Of a DNA stretch of 64,000 bases, positions 26,410 to 34,875 are shown in pieces (positions within the stretch are counted from its first letter, which is position 1; the number at the start of each line of letters is the position of its first letter). The position numbers were made by a program, and so were the translations under genes. This DNA is from Paenibacillus nanensis (GTDB taxonomy: Bacteria; Bacillota; Bacilli; Paenibacillales; Paenibacillaceae). The DNA lies in contig NZ_QXQA01000002.1 in NCBI RefSeq assembly GCF_003583765.1, positions 186,001 to 250,000 on the forward strand, read 5' to 3'. Below the pieces are notes generated by a model, which was not told where the DNA came from, made no database searches, and was given only the letters and a program-made list of their open reading frames with translations.

Positions 26410-26449
26410 ATGGTCCATCCCCTTCTCAAAGCGTTGATCGTTATGGTAC

Positions 26450-26488
26450 TGTCACTATATAAGGAATTTGTCACTACCGAAAGTGACA
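26450..26488. promoter_or_regulatory. Putative MocR operator: TGTCACT triplet
   Basis: Two direct copies of TGTCACTA start at 26450 and 26469, 19 bases apart. An inverted copy AGTGACA lies at 26482-26488. The first copy overlaps the spacer of a plausible plus-strand promoter (TTGATC, 18 bases, TATAAG) for the regulator gene. Direct repeats are the usual operator form for MocR/GabR-type proteins. Confidence 0.6.
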
Positions 26489-26519
26489 GAAAATCGAAAA
26501 TGATGAGGGACAGATTACG

Positions 26520-27932
26520 ATGTCAATGTTATCTATTACACCGCTGCTGACCAAAGACAGCAAGATGCCCATTTATATGCAGCTGTATCTTTATATCCGG
26601 AAGGAAATCGAAAGCGGCGCTTTAGCCACAAATCAGCATCTGCCTTCAATACGTCAGCTCGCGCAGCATCTGGGCGTCAGCAAAAATACGGTAGAAGCCG
26701 CTTACGGCCAGCTCGCGGCCGAAGGCTATGTGGCAAGCCGCGAAAGGGGCGGCTATCGGGTAGAGCGGCTTGAGGAGATCACTCCCCTTTTAAAACCGCT
26801 TGAAGAGACGGCGATGCCTCACACCAACGCGAAGCCGCAGAAGCCGGATTTCGATTTCCGTTACGGCGAAATCGCCTTCGACCGTTTCCCGCATGCGCAT
26901 TGGAAAGCCTGTGTCGTCGAGGCGCTCTCCATGGAGCCTGAACAAGTGCTCGGATACGGCGATTCGTTAGGGCATTACGGGCTTCGCGAGGAAATTGCCC
27001 GCTACGCGTATCAGTCAAGGGGCGTCGTCTGCCATCCGGATCAAATCCTATTAAGCGCTGGAACGCAGCATGCGGTCAGCATGCTGATTCAATTGCTTGG
27101 TCTCGGATCGTCCGGGATCGCCATGGAGGAGCCTGGCTACGACGGCGTTAAATCCGTGATGCGCAATAGCGGCTGCACCATCCTGCCGATTCAGGTGGAG
27201 GCCGACGGCATTCATGTCGAACAACTGCATGAGGCTGGCGCCGAAGCTGGGGTCGTCTATGTTACGCCTTCCCATCAGTTCCCGCTTGGCATGGTCATGC
27301 CGATCCAGAAACGGCAAAAGCTATTGCAATGGGCTGTCGAAAACGAACGTTACATTATCGAAGACGATTATGACAGCGAGTTCCGCTACAACAGCGCCCC
27401 CATCCCCGCTCTGAAGGCGCTGGATACGAATGACAGAGTTATTTATTTAGGCACGTTGTCCAAATCGTTTTTGCCCGCGGCGAGGCTTAGCTACATCATT
27501 ATGCCGGCCAGCCTGCTGGATGGCGTTCATCGCAAGCTTGAGCTATACAGCCAGGCTGTGTCTCCCATCATCCAGCAAGCGGTTTGGCTGTTCATGAAGC
27601 ATGGCCACTTCATGCGGAATGTGCGTCGCATGAGGCGCGTTTATCAGTCCCGTCACCGAGCTTTGACCGAAGCCATTCGCGAGCATTTTGGCGAACGCGC
27701 CGAAACGATCGGCGACCGGTCCGGCATGCATCTGCTCGTGAACCTGAAGGGATGCCGCTCCGAGGATCTTATCGCGCTGGCGGAGCAGCAAGGCTGCAAA
27801 GTCTATTCGCCCGCAAAGCATTGGAACAATCCGTCCGACTGCCCGCCATCCTATGTCATGCTTGGCTTTGGCGGCTTATCGGAGCAGCAGCTGTGGGAGG
27901 GCGTCCGGCGGCTTAAGGAAGCTTGGTTTTAA
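26520..27932 (+). CDS. MocR family regulator: GntR winged helix plus aminotransferase fold
   Basis: A 470-residue PLP-dependent regulator. The N-terminal winged helix (residues 10-85: YMQLYLYIRKEIESGALATN, then SIRQLAQHLGVSKNTVEAAY) is joined to a type I aminotransferase-like domain (120-470). That domain has LLSAGTQHAVSMLIQLLGL, YVTPSHQFPLGMVMP and the PLP lysine in YLGTLSKSFLPAARL. This is the PdxR/GabR architecture. The divergent target is a PPOX-type flavoprotein rather than pdxST or gab genes, so the inducer is unknown but may be a vitamin B6 form. Confidence 0.92.
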   Translation: MSMLSITPLLTKDSKMPIYMQLYLYIRKEIESGALATNQHLPSIRQLAQHLGVSKNTVEAAYGQLAAEGYVASRERGGYRVERLEEITPLLKPLEETAMPHTNAKPQKPDFDFRYGEIAFDRFPHAHWKACVVEALSMEPEQVLGYGDSLGHYGLREEIARYAYQSRGVVCHPDQILLSAGTQHAVSMLIQLLGLGSSGIAMEEPGYDGVKSVMRNSGCTILPIQVEADGIHVEQLHEAGAEAGVVYVTPSHQFPLGMVMPIQKRQKLLQWAVENERYIIEDDYDSEFRYNSAPIPALKALDTNDRVIYLGTLSKSFLPAARLSYIIMPASLLDGVHRKLELYSQAVSPIIQQAVWLFMKHGHFMRNVRRMRRVYQSRHRALTEAIREHFGERAETIGDRSGMHLLVNLKGCRSEDLIALAEQQGCKVYSPAKHWNNPSDCPPSYVMLGFGGLSEQQLWEGVRRLKEAWF

Positions 27933-28039
27933 GCAAGCTTCCTCGCCGCAATTATTTGAAAATTTAAACTTCAAGAAAACACTTGCATAACCATTCACGG
28001 ATGTGCAATAATACATCTTGTCTTCAAGAAAAAACACAT

Positions 28040-28115
<76 letters not shown>

Positions 28116-28129
28116 TCAGCGACATAACT

Positions 28130-28164
28130 AACGCTTTCGCATCTGTGTGCGGGAGCGTTTTTTT
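28130..28164 (+). terminator. Terminator after tRNA-Thr
   Basis: AACGCT and AGCGTT arms, extended by TCGCA/TGCGG pairing, are followed by TTTTTTT. Confidence 0.85.
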
Positions 28165-28245
28165 CTATTCCCCGGAAAGCAAGAAAAAACGGCGAGCCGA
28201 CTTTGCTGGCTTCACCGTTTTCATAAGATTGCATATATCCTATTT

Positions 28246-28368
28246 TTATTCGTCCGCTTCGTCCCATTTTTTAGAGTACGCTTTTTTGGTCACCCACAGG
28301 GTGATCCAGGTAACGAGCGCGATAATTATAATGGAGAATATCCATACCGACGTCGGTACATTGCCCAT
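28246..28368 (-). CDS. 40-residue single-pass membrane peptide, unknown
   Basis: The start ATG has AGGAGG at an ideal 7 bases; the ATG two codons earlier is too close. The peptide MGNVPTSVWIFSIIIIALVT has a single transmembrane helix followed by a charged, hydrophilic tail rich in Lys, Asp and Glu. I recognise no family. The gene is short, but the ribosome site, hydrophobic pattern and absence of any competing gene argue that it is real. Confidence 0.6.
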   Translation of the reverse strand: MGNVPTSVWIFSIIIIALVTWITLWVTKKAYSKKWDEADE

Positions 28369-28623
28369 TGCCATGCCTCCTCTCTGTCCCTCTATTGTAC
28401 ACGAAACCGCCGGCAGCAGGCGGCGCAATCGTTAACAATTTTAGAACTTTTACCGTATTAGCATGCCTCTTCTAAAAAATCTCCTCTTTCGCAATTATCC
28501 GCTTTATCCTTGAGATGCCCGCATTTGCCGTTCCTCATACTTTGAGGACAAAATTGGAACAACCGGTCATCGCAGATGTATAATAGATCTTAACAGGAAC
28601 AACCATTAGGAGGATTCGATTTC

Positions 28624-28833
28624 ATGGAATTTAAGCTTGACCTGATCGAAACGAAGATCGAATTTTTCGAGGCGTCAACGATTCAAGCGCTGGAGGAGCG
28701 GATCGAAAAGGCGATCGAGACGAACAAAGCGCTGATGCTGGACGTGCATGCCGTGTCCCATCAAGTCACATTCGATCCGCGCAGCGAAAAAATGCGCTAT
28801 ACCGCGGCAGTCCACTTTAAGCTGAAGAGGTGA
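28624..28833 (+). CDS. YrzA/DUF2536 family small protein
   Basis: A 69-residue soluble protein: MEFKLDLIETKIEFFEASTI, then KALMLDVHAVSHQVTFDPR and a final AAVHFKLKR. Length and pattern match DUF2536 (B. subtilis YrzA), a small Bacilli-specific family of unknown role. AGGAGG lies about 9 bases before the ATG. A bidirectional terminator follows. Confidence 0.8.
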   Translation: MEFKLDLIETKIEFFEASTIQALEERIEKAIETNKALMLDVHAVSHQVTFDPRSEKMRYTAAVHFKLKR

Positions 28834-28895
28834 GCTCGCCCTGTAGTGGCGTTTTGTGTCAATACGGCCGTTATATGATTTGTATCGCATCCCTA

Positions 28896-28934
28896 ATAAA
28901 GCCCCGCGCGCAGTTCTAGCGTGCGGGGCTTTAT
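28896..28934. terminator. Bidirectional terminator between yrzA-type and chitinase genes
   Basis: A 12 bp stem (ATAAAGCCCCGC/GCGGGGCTTTAT) around a 15-base loop, with short T or A runs on each side, 4 bases past the chitinase stop. Confidence 0.85.
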
Positions 28935-28937
28935 GGC

Positions 28938-30947
28938 TTATTGCAGGCGCCAAAGCGCCGGCACGTTAGGCGGTTCCCAGCCCGCCAGCGATGTATGCGG
29001 CTGCAGGCAAATATAGGTCTGGCCGGCGTATGTCACGACATCCCCCGCCGCATAGCTGGTCTGCGTCGTCCATGTTGTCGTGCCTCCTGTTCCGCCCTGA
29101 GACGTCGACACCGTGAGCGAATTGCTGGCAGCGGATAGATTCCCCGCAGCGTCTCTCGCCTTAACGGTGAATGTATACGAAGTGTTCGCCGTTAAGCCGC
29201 TGATCGTCGCCGTTGTTCCCGTCACATTCACGCTCAAGGAGCCGTAATAGACGGTATACCCCGTCACAGCGACGTTATCGGTTGACGCGTTCCAGGACAA
29301 AGCGACCGAGGAAGCAGTCGCCCCTGTGCTGACCAGTCCGCTTGGCGCGGCAGGCGCTTGCGTGTCGGCTCCAGTGCCGGGTCCGCCGCCGCAAGGGCCA
29401 ATGAGCTTCCATACGCCCCATGCTCCGCTTTGATCGGGACGGTCTCCTCTCGTCCACCATTGCGCCTCGTACACGCTGCCCCCGTAGGAGACGCGCTGAC
29501 CGCCTGTGTAGACCGTGTCCGCGCTCCAAGCTTGAACGGCGCACGAATTGCTTACCGTATCGGTCGTCACCGTAACCGTTCCGCTAGCGGCAGATTGATT
29601 GCCAGCTGCGTCTCTTGCCTTTACGGTAAATGTATACGCCGTACCCGCAGAGAGGCCGTTAACCGTAGCCGCCGTACCCGTAACGGTCATGGATTGGCCT
29701 GAGCCATAGGTAATGATATAACTCGTTACGCCGCGATCGTCTGTCGACGGGTTCCATGCCAGCGACACACTCGTTGATGTTTTGCCAGTGGAACGGAAAT
29801 TGGTTGGAGCTGTAGGCGGCGTAATATCAGGCGAGCTGCCTCCGTCGTACTGGTCGAGATAGGCGCGATGGCTATTCGAGAACTGATAATTCACATACTT
29901 ATCCCAGTTAATCGACCAGGTCATAAGCCCTTTCAGCTCCGGATAGCCTGCCGGATTGCGCAAAACGTAGCTGCCTCCAAACGATTGTCCTTTTATTAAA
30001 TAATCCAGCGCCTTCTGGACATTGGCTTCCGTCGTGTAACCCCCTCCCGCCGCCTGCGGCGACGCGGGTAGTCCAATCAAGATTTGATCGGGCCGAAGCG
30101 GCGGGAAGACGTTGTTCGTATTGCCCGCAACCGGGAAGCCGACAAGCATCATTTCCGCCATGGCGACGTGGAAATCCGGCGTGCCCTGCGTATAAGCTCT
30201 GCCGTCCGGGCCAAGCATGGAGCCCGAGTTGTAGTGCTGGACATGCAGATAGTCGATATCGTTACGAAGCGCGTGAATGACCGGCAAATAGGCGCCCCAC
30301 ACGCCGCCGTACTGGCCCGATCCTCCTTGTACATAAGCCGTCTCCGGCGCCATCGTCAGCAGGAAATTCGAGCCGTAGCCGCTCAATATTTCTTTCGCCG
30401 CCGCAATAAGATTCACGATTTTGGGCGTCGTAGGATTTCGGAAATCCGTATCGCCGCTGTTCAGCGCCAGCGAGCTGCCCTCCAGATCGATATCGAAGCC
30501 GTCGAAACCATAGGTGTTTATGATGGTTTTCATCGTTTGAACAAAATTCGTCTTCGCCTGCGCCGTCGTCAGCTCCACCGTGCCGTTTGCGCCTCCGATG
30601 GAGATCAGCACCTTTTGGCCGCGCGCCTGAAGGAAATCAACATCCGCTTGAAACTCGCTGACGGTCGAGTTGTAAGGTGTAAATACCATATTGCCTGTCT
30701 GCGATCCGCCAGAAGGCTCGGCAAACGCAACCTGAATGACGTCAAAATTCGGTGAAATATCCCGCAGCCGTATATTGGCAGAGCCGTTATCGAAATTATG
30801 CCAGTAGCCTACTAATATCTTATCCCCGGCTGCCGCCTCCGCCTTCGGAGCGCCAAACGGAAAGCCCGTCAGCAGCAGCAGCCCAGCCATTATAATCAGC
30901 CCTGCCCTCGCCCAAGGCGAAGCTGCCTCAGCATGTAAAGTCATCAT
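28938..30947 (-). CDS. Secreted GH18 chitinase: GH18, FN3, CBM5/12, FN3, CBM5/12
   Basis: A 669-residue secreted chitin hydrolase. A signal peptide (1-39) ends near KAEAAA. The GH18 barrel (about 42-370) has VLISIGGANGT and the catalytic DGFDIDLE with Glu156 as acid/base. Then come a fibronectin III domain (about 375-460), a chitin-binding CBM5/12 module (AWSADTVYTGGQRVSYGG, about 470-515), a second FN3 (about 525-605) and a second CBM5/12 (TQTSYAAGDVVTYAGQTY, about 620-669). The ATG is fixed by AAAGGAG 8 bases upstream. A cre-like site about 40 bases before the start points to catabolite repression. Monocistronic. Confidence 0.93.
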   Translation of the reverse strand: MMTLHAEAASPWARAGLIIMAGLLLLTGFPFGAPKAEAAAGDKILVGYWHNFDNGSANIRLRDISPNFDVIQVAFAEPSGGSQTGNMVFTPYNSTVSEFQADVDFLQARGQKVLISIGGANGTVELTTAQAKTNFVQTMKTIINTYGFDGFDIDLEGSSLALNSGDTDFRNPTTPKIVNLIAAAKEILSGYGSNFLLTMAPETAYVQGGSGQYGGVWGAYLPVIHALRNDIDYLHVQHYNSGSMLGPDGRAYTQGTPDFHVAMAEMMLVGFPVAGNTNNVFPPLRPDQILIGLPASPQAAGGGYTTEANVQKALDYLIKGQSFGGSYVLRNPAGYPELKGLMTWSINWDKYVNYQFSNSHRAYLDQYDGGSSPDITPPTAPTNFRSTGKTSTSVSLAWNPSTDDRGVTSYIITYGSGQSMTVTGTAATVNGLSAGTAYTFTVKARDAAGNQSAASGTVTVTTDTVSNSCAVQAWSADTVYTGGQRVSYGGSVYEAQWWTRGDRPDQSGAWGVWKLIGPCGGGPGTGADTQAPAAPSGLVSTGATASSVALSWNASTDNVAVTGYTVYYGSLSVNVTGTTATISGLTANTSYTFTVKARDAAGNLSAASNSLTVSTSQGGTGGTTTWTTQTSYAAGDVVTYAGQTYICLQPHTSLAGWEPPNVPALWRLQ

Positions 30948-30989
30948 CTTTTGATCTCCTTTCGAAAGGAACATAATGGACAACCCGTA

Positions 30990-31003
30990 TGAAAGCGATT
31001 CCA
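30990..31003. promoter_or_regulatory. cre-like CcpA site in the chitinase leader
   Basis: TGAAAGCGATTCCA matches the cre consensus TGNAANCGNWWWCA at all defined positions but one. It lies 43 bases upstream of the chitinase ATG, a position consistent with repression by CcpA. Confidence 0.6.
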
Positions 31004-31334
31004 AATTAAAGCTGCCGAAGAACACCTCCTTACGTGTAAAGGTTTTGATCCGATGGTGGCTGTTTAGAAGGTAAAAAGCGCGATGCGTGCAGGATAGAGT
31101 GGAAGGAAGCTGGCGATGCGGGAGACGGCATGTTTAACTTTTGTCTCGTAGCGGATATATCTATTTTGAAGGGAGACACCGCAGGTGGAAAGGAGAAATT
31201 TCCAGTAGAGGTAGGGGAAATATCTCTGGTGCAAGCGTTTTGCGAAACGCTTCTGGTTTGCCGGCACTTTCGAATGTATAGCAAATCCAAGCAAGTGGAA
31301 ATAATGGGTATCAATACTTCAAGGGGATGATGAG
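31004..31334. other. Divergent intergenic region, chitinase/gerKA
   Basis: No convincing gene. It holds an orphan TAAGGAGGTG near 31030 on the minus strand (no start codon at proper spacing) and a perfect 8 bp inverted repeat AAGCGTTT-TGCG-AAACGCTT at 31233-31252. Promoters of both flanking genes must lie here; I could not place their -35 and -10 elements with confidence. Confidence 0.5.
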
Positions 31335-32666
31335 ATGCTGCTAGACCGATATATTCCGCCGCCGTTAAAGGAAGACAGCGATTTCTTTATTAGGAAGACG
31401 AGGCTTTCGCAGCTCTCCGTTAACATAATTGGCTACACCTCCCTCATCGATCTCCCGCGCACGCTGGAGCTTCTGCACAAGCAAGCCGAAAGCGGAACCG
31501 TCGCGGATCTGAATGCCGAGGCTTTCATGGAATCGTTCGGCAAGCCGGTCAAAGCTCCGGATGAGTCGACAATCATGACGACCGTCACGCGCGGAGATAT
31601 TCTTCTTTACTTCAGCGAGCATGATGCGTTCATATCCGTTACACCTGTCCCCAAGGTGCTGACCCGTTCAATCGAAGCTCCGACGACGGAAAACGTTCTA
31701 AGAGGAGCCATCAGCTCCCTCGTCGAGGATATCGAAACCAATATCGGCATGATCAAGAAGCACGCGGCAACGCAGCAGCTGAGGGTCAAATCGTATAGCA
31801 TCGGCGATCGGGAGGGCAAACGTCTCTCCCTTCTTTATCGGGAAGATAAGTTGGACCTCGCGCTGCTTCGGGCTATCACGGGGAAGATAGAGTCGCGTCT
31901 GGACTGGGATGTGAAAAATCTGCAGCAGCTGTCCGACATGCTCGGATTTTCGCGCTGGAGCTTTGTTACGCGATTCAATTCGACCGAGCTGCCGCAGGAA
32001 GCCGAACGCGGGCTCAGCCAAGGCAAGGCGATTCTGCTGCTTGACCGGATGCCGTTTGCGCTTGTGGTCCCCAGCTTGCTGTGGGATCTATTCGCTGTGG
32101 ATAACGATCATAACTTCCCGGTCCTCTTAATGTACTTGGTGCGCCTGCTTCGGATAGTCGGCGTGCTGACAAATATGATCGTGCCTGGCTTATACGTCGC
32201 CCTCGTATCCGTCAATCCCGATGTTCTCCGGATCGAGCTTGCCTTGTCCATCGCGAGAAGCCGTGTCGACGTGCCGTACCCCGCAATTGTCGAGACCCTC
32301 CTGCTGCTTATCATTTTGGAGCTAATCTTAGAGGCGAGCATCCGTCTGCCCAAATCGATCGGCCCAACCTTAACGATGGTCGGCGGCATTATTTTAGGCC
32401 AAGCCGTCGTCAGCGCCAAGCTGGTCAGCAATCTGCTTATTATTATATTAGCGGCAACGACCATCTCCAGCTCAACCGTCGTCGGCTTCCAGAACTCGAT
32501 ATCGATCCGGGTATTTAAATATCTGATACTGCTTCTCTCTGCTTTCTATGGCGTATTGGGCTTGCTAAGCGGACTGGTCATTATATGCGCTTACCTTGCC
32601 AGCATTACGTCGTTCGGCATCCCGTACCTGCACTTTTACAAACCGAAAGGTGATTCTCGTGGATAA
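31335..32666 (+). CDS. Spore germination receptor A subunit (GerKA-like)
   Basis: A 443-residue GerA-family A subunit, part of the inner spore membrane germinant receptor. The cytoplasmic N-terminal domain (1-235) is followed by four or more helices with the family motif order: LMYLVRLLRIVGVLTNMIVP, GLYVALVSVNPDVLRIELAL, PYPAIVETLLLLIILELILE, ASIRLPKSIGPTLTMVGG. The N-terminal conserved block ENVLRGAISSLVEDIETNIG is diverged from the usual RGPREGF-type sequence, and the protein is shorter than typical A subunits. First gene of an A-B-C operon; its stop overlaps the B gene. Confidence 0.88.
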   Translation: MLLDRYIPPPLKEDSDFFIRKTRLSQLSVNIIGYTSLIDLPRTLELLHKQAESGTVADLNAEAFMESFGKPVKAPDESTIMTTVTRGDILLYFSEHDAFISVTPVPKVLTRSIEAPTTENVLRGAISSLVEDIETNIGMIKKHAATQQLRVKSYSIGDREGKRLSLLYREDKLDLALLRAITGKIESRLDWDVKNLQQLSDMLGFSRWSFVTRFNSTELPQEAERGLSQGKAILLLDRMPFALVVPSLLWDLFAVDNDHNFPVLLMYLVRLLRIVGVLTNMIVPGLYVALVSVNPDVLRIELALSIARSRVDVPYPAIVETLLLLIILELILEASIRLPKSIGPTLTMVGGIILGQAVVSAKLVSNLLIIILAATTISSSTVVGFQNSISIRVFKYLILLLSAFYGVLGLLSGLVIICAYLASITSFGIPYLHFYKPKGDSRG

Positions 32667-33732
32667 AACCTTACAGACTGTCAGCTTGTATCTCCTCTCC
32701 CATATGGGACTCATCTTTTTCCTGTATCCGACAGACATTATCGAATCGGTGAACATCGGACACTGGCTCCCAATCTTGACTGGCTTCGCGATTCATCTCG
32801 CGGTTATTGCCATGTATATGAAGGGGATGAGCTACTTTCCGCGCATGGATCTCGTGGACGGGCTTCGAACAGCCGGCAACGCCGTCGCGATTGTGCTGCT
32901 TCTTCCTGTCGCCGCCTACCTTGTCATGATCTGTGTCATCACGATCAGAGCCTATTCGGAGGTGGTCACAATCGTGTTTTTGTCCAGCACGCCGCTTTGG
33001 GCCATTATGGCGCTTCTGCTTTCCATTTCCACCTATGTTGCCATGCTGGGCATCGAAGCTATCTTTCGGACCGCGCTCCTGCTTTTTGTCCTGTTCATAC
33101 CGCTGACGGTCTTTATTTTAAGCTATGCCTTTCAAAACGTGGATTGGCTTTACGCCCTGCCCGTTATGGATACGCACACGGCAACCTTTGCCTTCGTGCA
33201 GGAGCGGTCTTTTTTGCTCAGCTTATTCGCTTTCAGCGGCGGCTTTCTATTTCTAGGCTTTGTCCAGCCTCACTTCCGCTACAAGAGCCGGAGCATATTA
33301 TGGTCCAGCCTTATTTTGCTGCCTTTATTTCTTTTGTCCGTCTATTTGCCGGTGCTCACTTTCGGACAAAATACGGCCGAGAAATTCCAATTCCCGTTCA
33401 TCATGACGGTCGACACGATCAGCATCGATTGGCTGATGTTCGACCGTATTTCGATGTTTTTTCTTCTTAGCATGATTACGTTCGTCATTCTGTTTCTCGC
33501 GACCGTCATGTGGAAATTGATCCGGATTATCCGGTTTAAATGGAACGCCAAGCCCGCGGTCTTAATCCCCGCGCTCAGCGTCGCGTTATTTGTGACCTGC
33601 ATGAATATTCCCGATTGGAAGCATGTATCGGATCTGCTATGGTGGAATACGTTTTTCCGGATTTATGTGATGGTCATCATTCCGGCAGCGACGATTGTGA
33701 TCGGCGTTCGATACCGGAAGAGGAGGGTTTGA
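32659..33732 (+). CDS. Spore germination receptor B subunit (GerKB-like permease)
   Basis: A 357-residue transporter-fold subunit with ten predicted helices, related to the APC superfamily and thought to bind the germinant. The GTG start is inside the last codons of the A gene (8-base overlap), with GAAAGGTG upstream. The frame stays open further upstream inside the A gene, but that part is not conserved. Features include the LYPTDIIES loop after helix 1 and NVDWLYALPVM near residue 180. Seven bases separate its stop from the C gene. Confidence 0.87.
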   Translation: MDKTLQTVSLYLLSHMGLIFFLYPTDIIESVNIGHWLPILTGFAIHLAVIAMYMKGMSYFPRMDLVDGLRTAGNAVAIVLLLPVAAYLVMICVITIRAYSEVVTIVFLSSTPLWAIMALLLSISTYVAMLGIEAIFRTALLLFVLFIPLTVFILSYAFQNVDWLYALPVMDTHTATFAFVQERSFLLSLFAFSGGFLFLGFVQPHFRYKSRSILWSSLILLPLFLLSVYLPVLTFGQNTAEKFQFPFIMTVDTISIDWLMFDRISMFFLLSMITFVILFLATVMWKLIRIIRFKWNAKPAVLIPALSVALFVTCMNIPDWKHVSDLLWWNTFFRIYVMVIIPAATIVIGVRYRKRRV

Positions 33733-33739
33733 TTCACGC

Positions 33740-34819
33740 ATGCTACGCTTCGGAAAGCCGGCGATTCGTGCCGCCGCCATGCTCATCCTCGCGGCTCTGC
33801 TCAGCGGCTGCTGGGACACAAAAGACATTAATCACCGGGTTCTCCCCGTCGTAATGGGACTGAGTAAAGTTGACGGCAACTACAACATGTTTCTGCAAAT
33901 TCCCGAACCAACCAGTGATGACAGCAAAATGAGAATTGTATCCGATTCGGGAGAAACCGTCAGCGACATTGTAGATAAGATCAGCATGAACTTGGAAAGT
34001 CAGATCGACCTTTTGCATTTAAAGGTGCTGTTGATCGATAGAAAATATGCTGAAGAAGGAATAAACGACAGCATTACCAGCTTCATTCGCGCGCAGGATA
34101 TTTCGCCGAAAACGATGGTCGTCATATGCGATGAGCCGCTGGATCGGTTTTTCGACGCGATGAGCAAGCCGGATAATCAGGAAAGCACGACCCTCGTCCA
34201 TTTTTTCGAAAAAAATGCGGGATGGAATCCGCAGGTCGCGCAAACTCGGATATGGCAAATGTTCCGCAGCATTCATTCCTACACCAATGACACGATGGTT
34301 CCCATCATCCGGTCGGATGACAGCACGGTCATTCAAAGCAGAGGCTCCGCCATTATTCGAAACGGCCGGATGGTAGACCGGATTACGCCGGACGATACAT
34401 TGATGATAAATATTTTTAACGGTCACAGCGCGCAAGGGAAAATCGAAGTGATGGACCACGCCAACGTCGAAATCGTCAGCAATGCCATTTCGCATAAAAG
34501 CAGAGTTGCCGGCAACCAAACGTTTCTGGAATGCCATGTCCGCTTAAAAGTGACGATTCTGGAGACCAAAGGCGAACCGTCAGTAGCGCAGGTGAAATGG
34601 GAATTGGAGGACCTGCTAAGGAAGAGAAGCGAGGCGCTGCTAGCCAAGCTTCAAAAACGAAAAGCGGACATTGTCGCGTTCGGCCAGCATTTTCGGACCA
34701 AAATTCCGCGCGATCAGCTGGCGAAGTGGCGAACCGATTATTTTCCATATACGGACATCAATCTCCAGTTCCAAGTCATCGTTCAAAACGAAGGAAACTT
34801 GAAAATGCGGAAGCATTAG
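33740..34819 (+). CDS. Spore germination receptor C lipoprotein (Ger(x)C family)
   Basis: A 359-residue lipoprotein. The signal peptide ends at lipobox LLSGCWDTKDINHR (Cys near residue 24), the family's signature start. The Ger(x)C domain follows, with SDIVDKISMNLESQIDLLHL, FDAMSKPDNQESTTL and a C-terminal amphipathic region ending DINLQFQVIVQNEGN. It completes the A-B-C receptor operon. The subunit sits on the outer face of the spore inner membrane. No clear D subunit follows. Confidence 0.9.
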   Translation: MLRFGKPAIRAAAMLILAALLSGCWDTKDINHRVLPVVMGLSKVDGNYNMFLQIPEPTSDDSKMRIVSDSGETVSDIVDKISMNLESQIDLLHLKVLLIDRKYAEEGINDSITSFIRAQDISPKTMVVICDEPLDRFFDAMSKPDNQESTTLVHFFEKNAGWNPQVAQTRIWQMFRSIHSYTNDTMVPIIRSDDSTVIQSRGSAIIRNGRMVDRITPDDTLMINIFNGHSAQGKIEVMDHANVEIVSNAISHKSRVAGNQTFLECHVRLKVTILETKGEPSVAQVKWELEDLLRKRSEALLAKLQKRKADIVAFGQHFRTKIPRDQLAKWRTDYFPYTDINLQFQVIVQNEGNLKMRKH

Positions 34820-34875
34820 AAAACGGGTCGAACCTTTTTCATGACGAATCGGGTTCGGCCTATCTGCTGTAGCGC

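Noticed and set aside
31130..31330. 66-codon plus-strand frame before gerKA
   Set aside because: No good ribosome site and composition unlike a protein; kept as intergenic.
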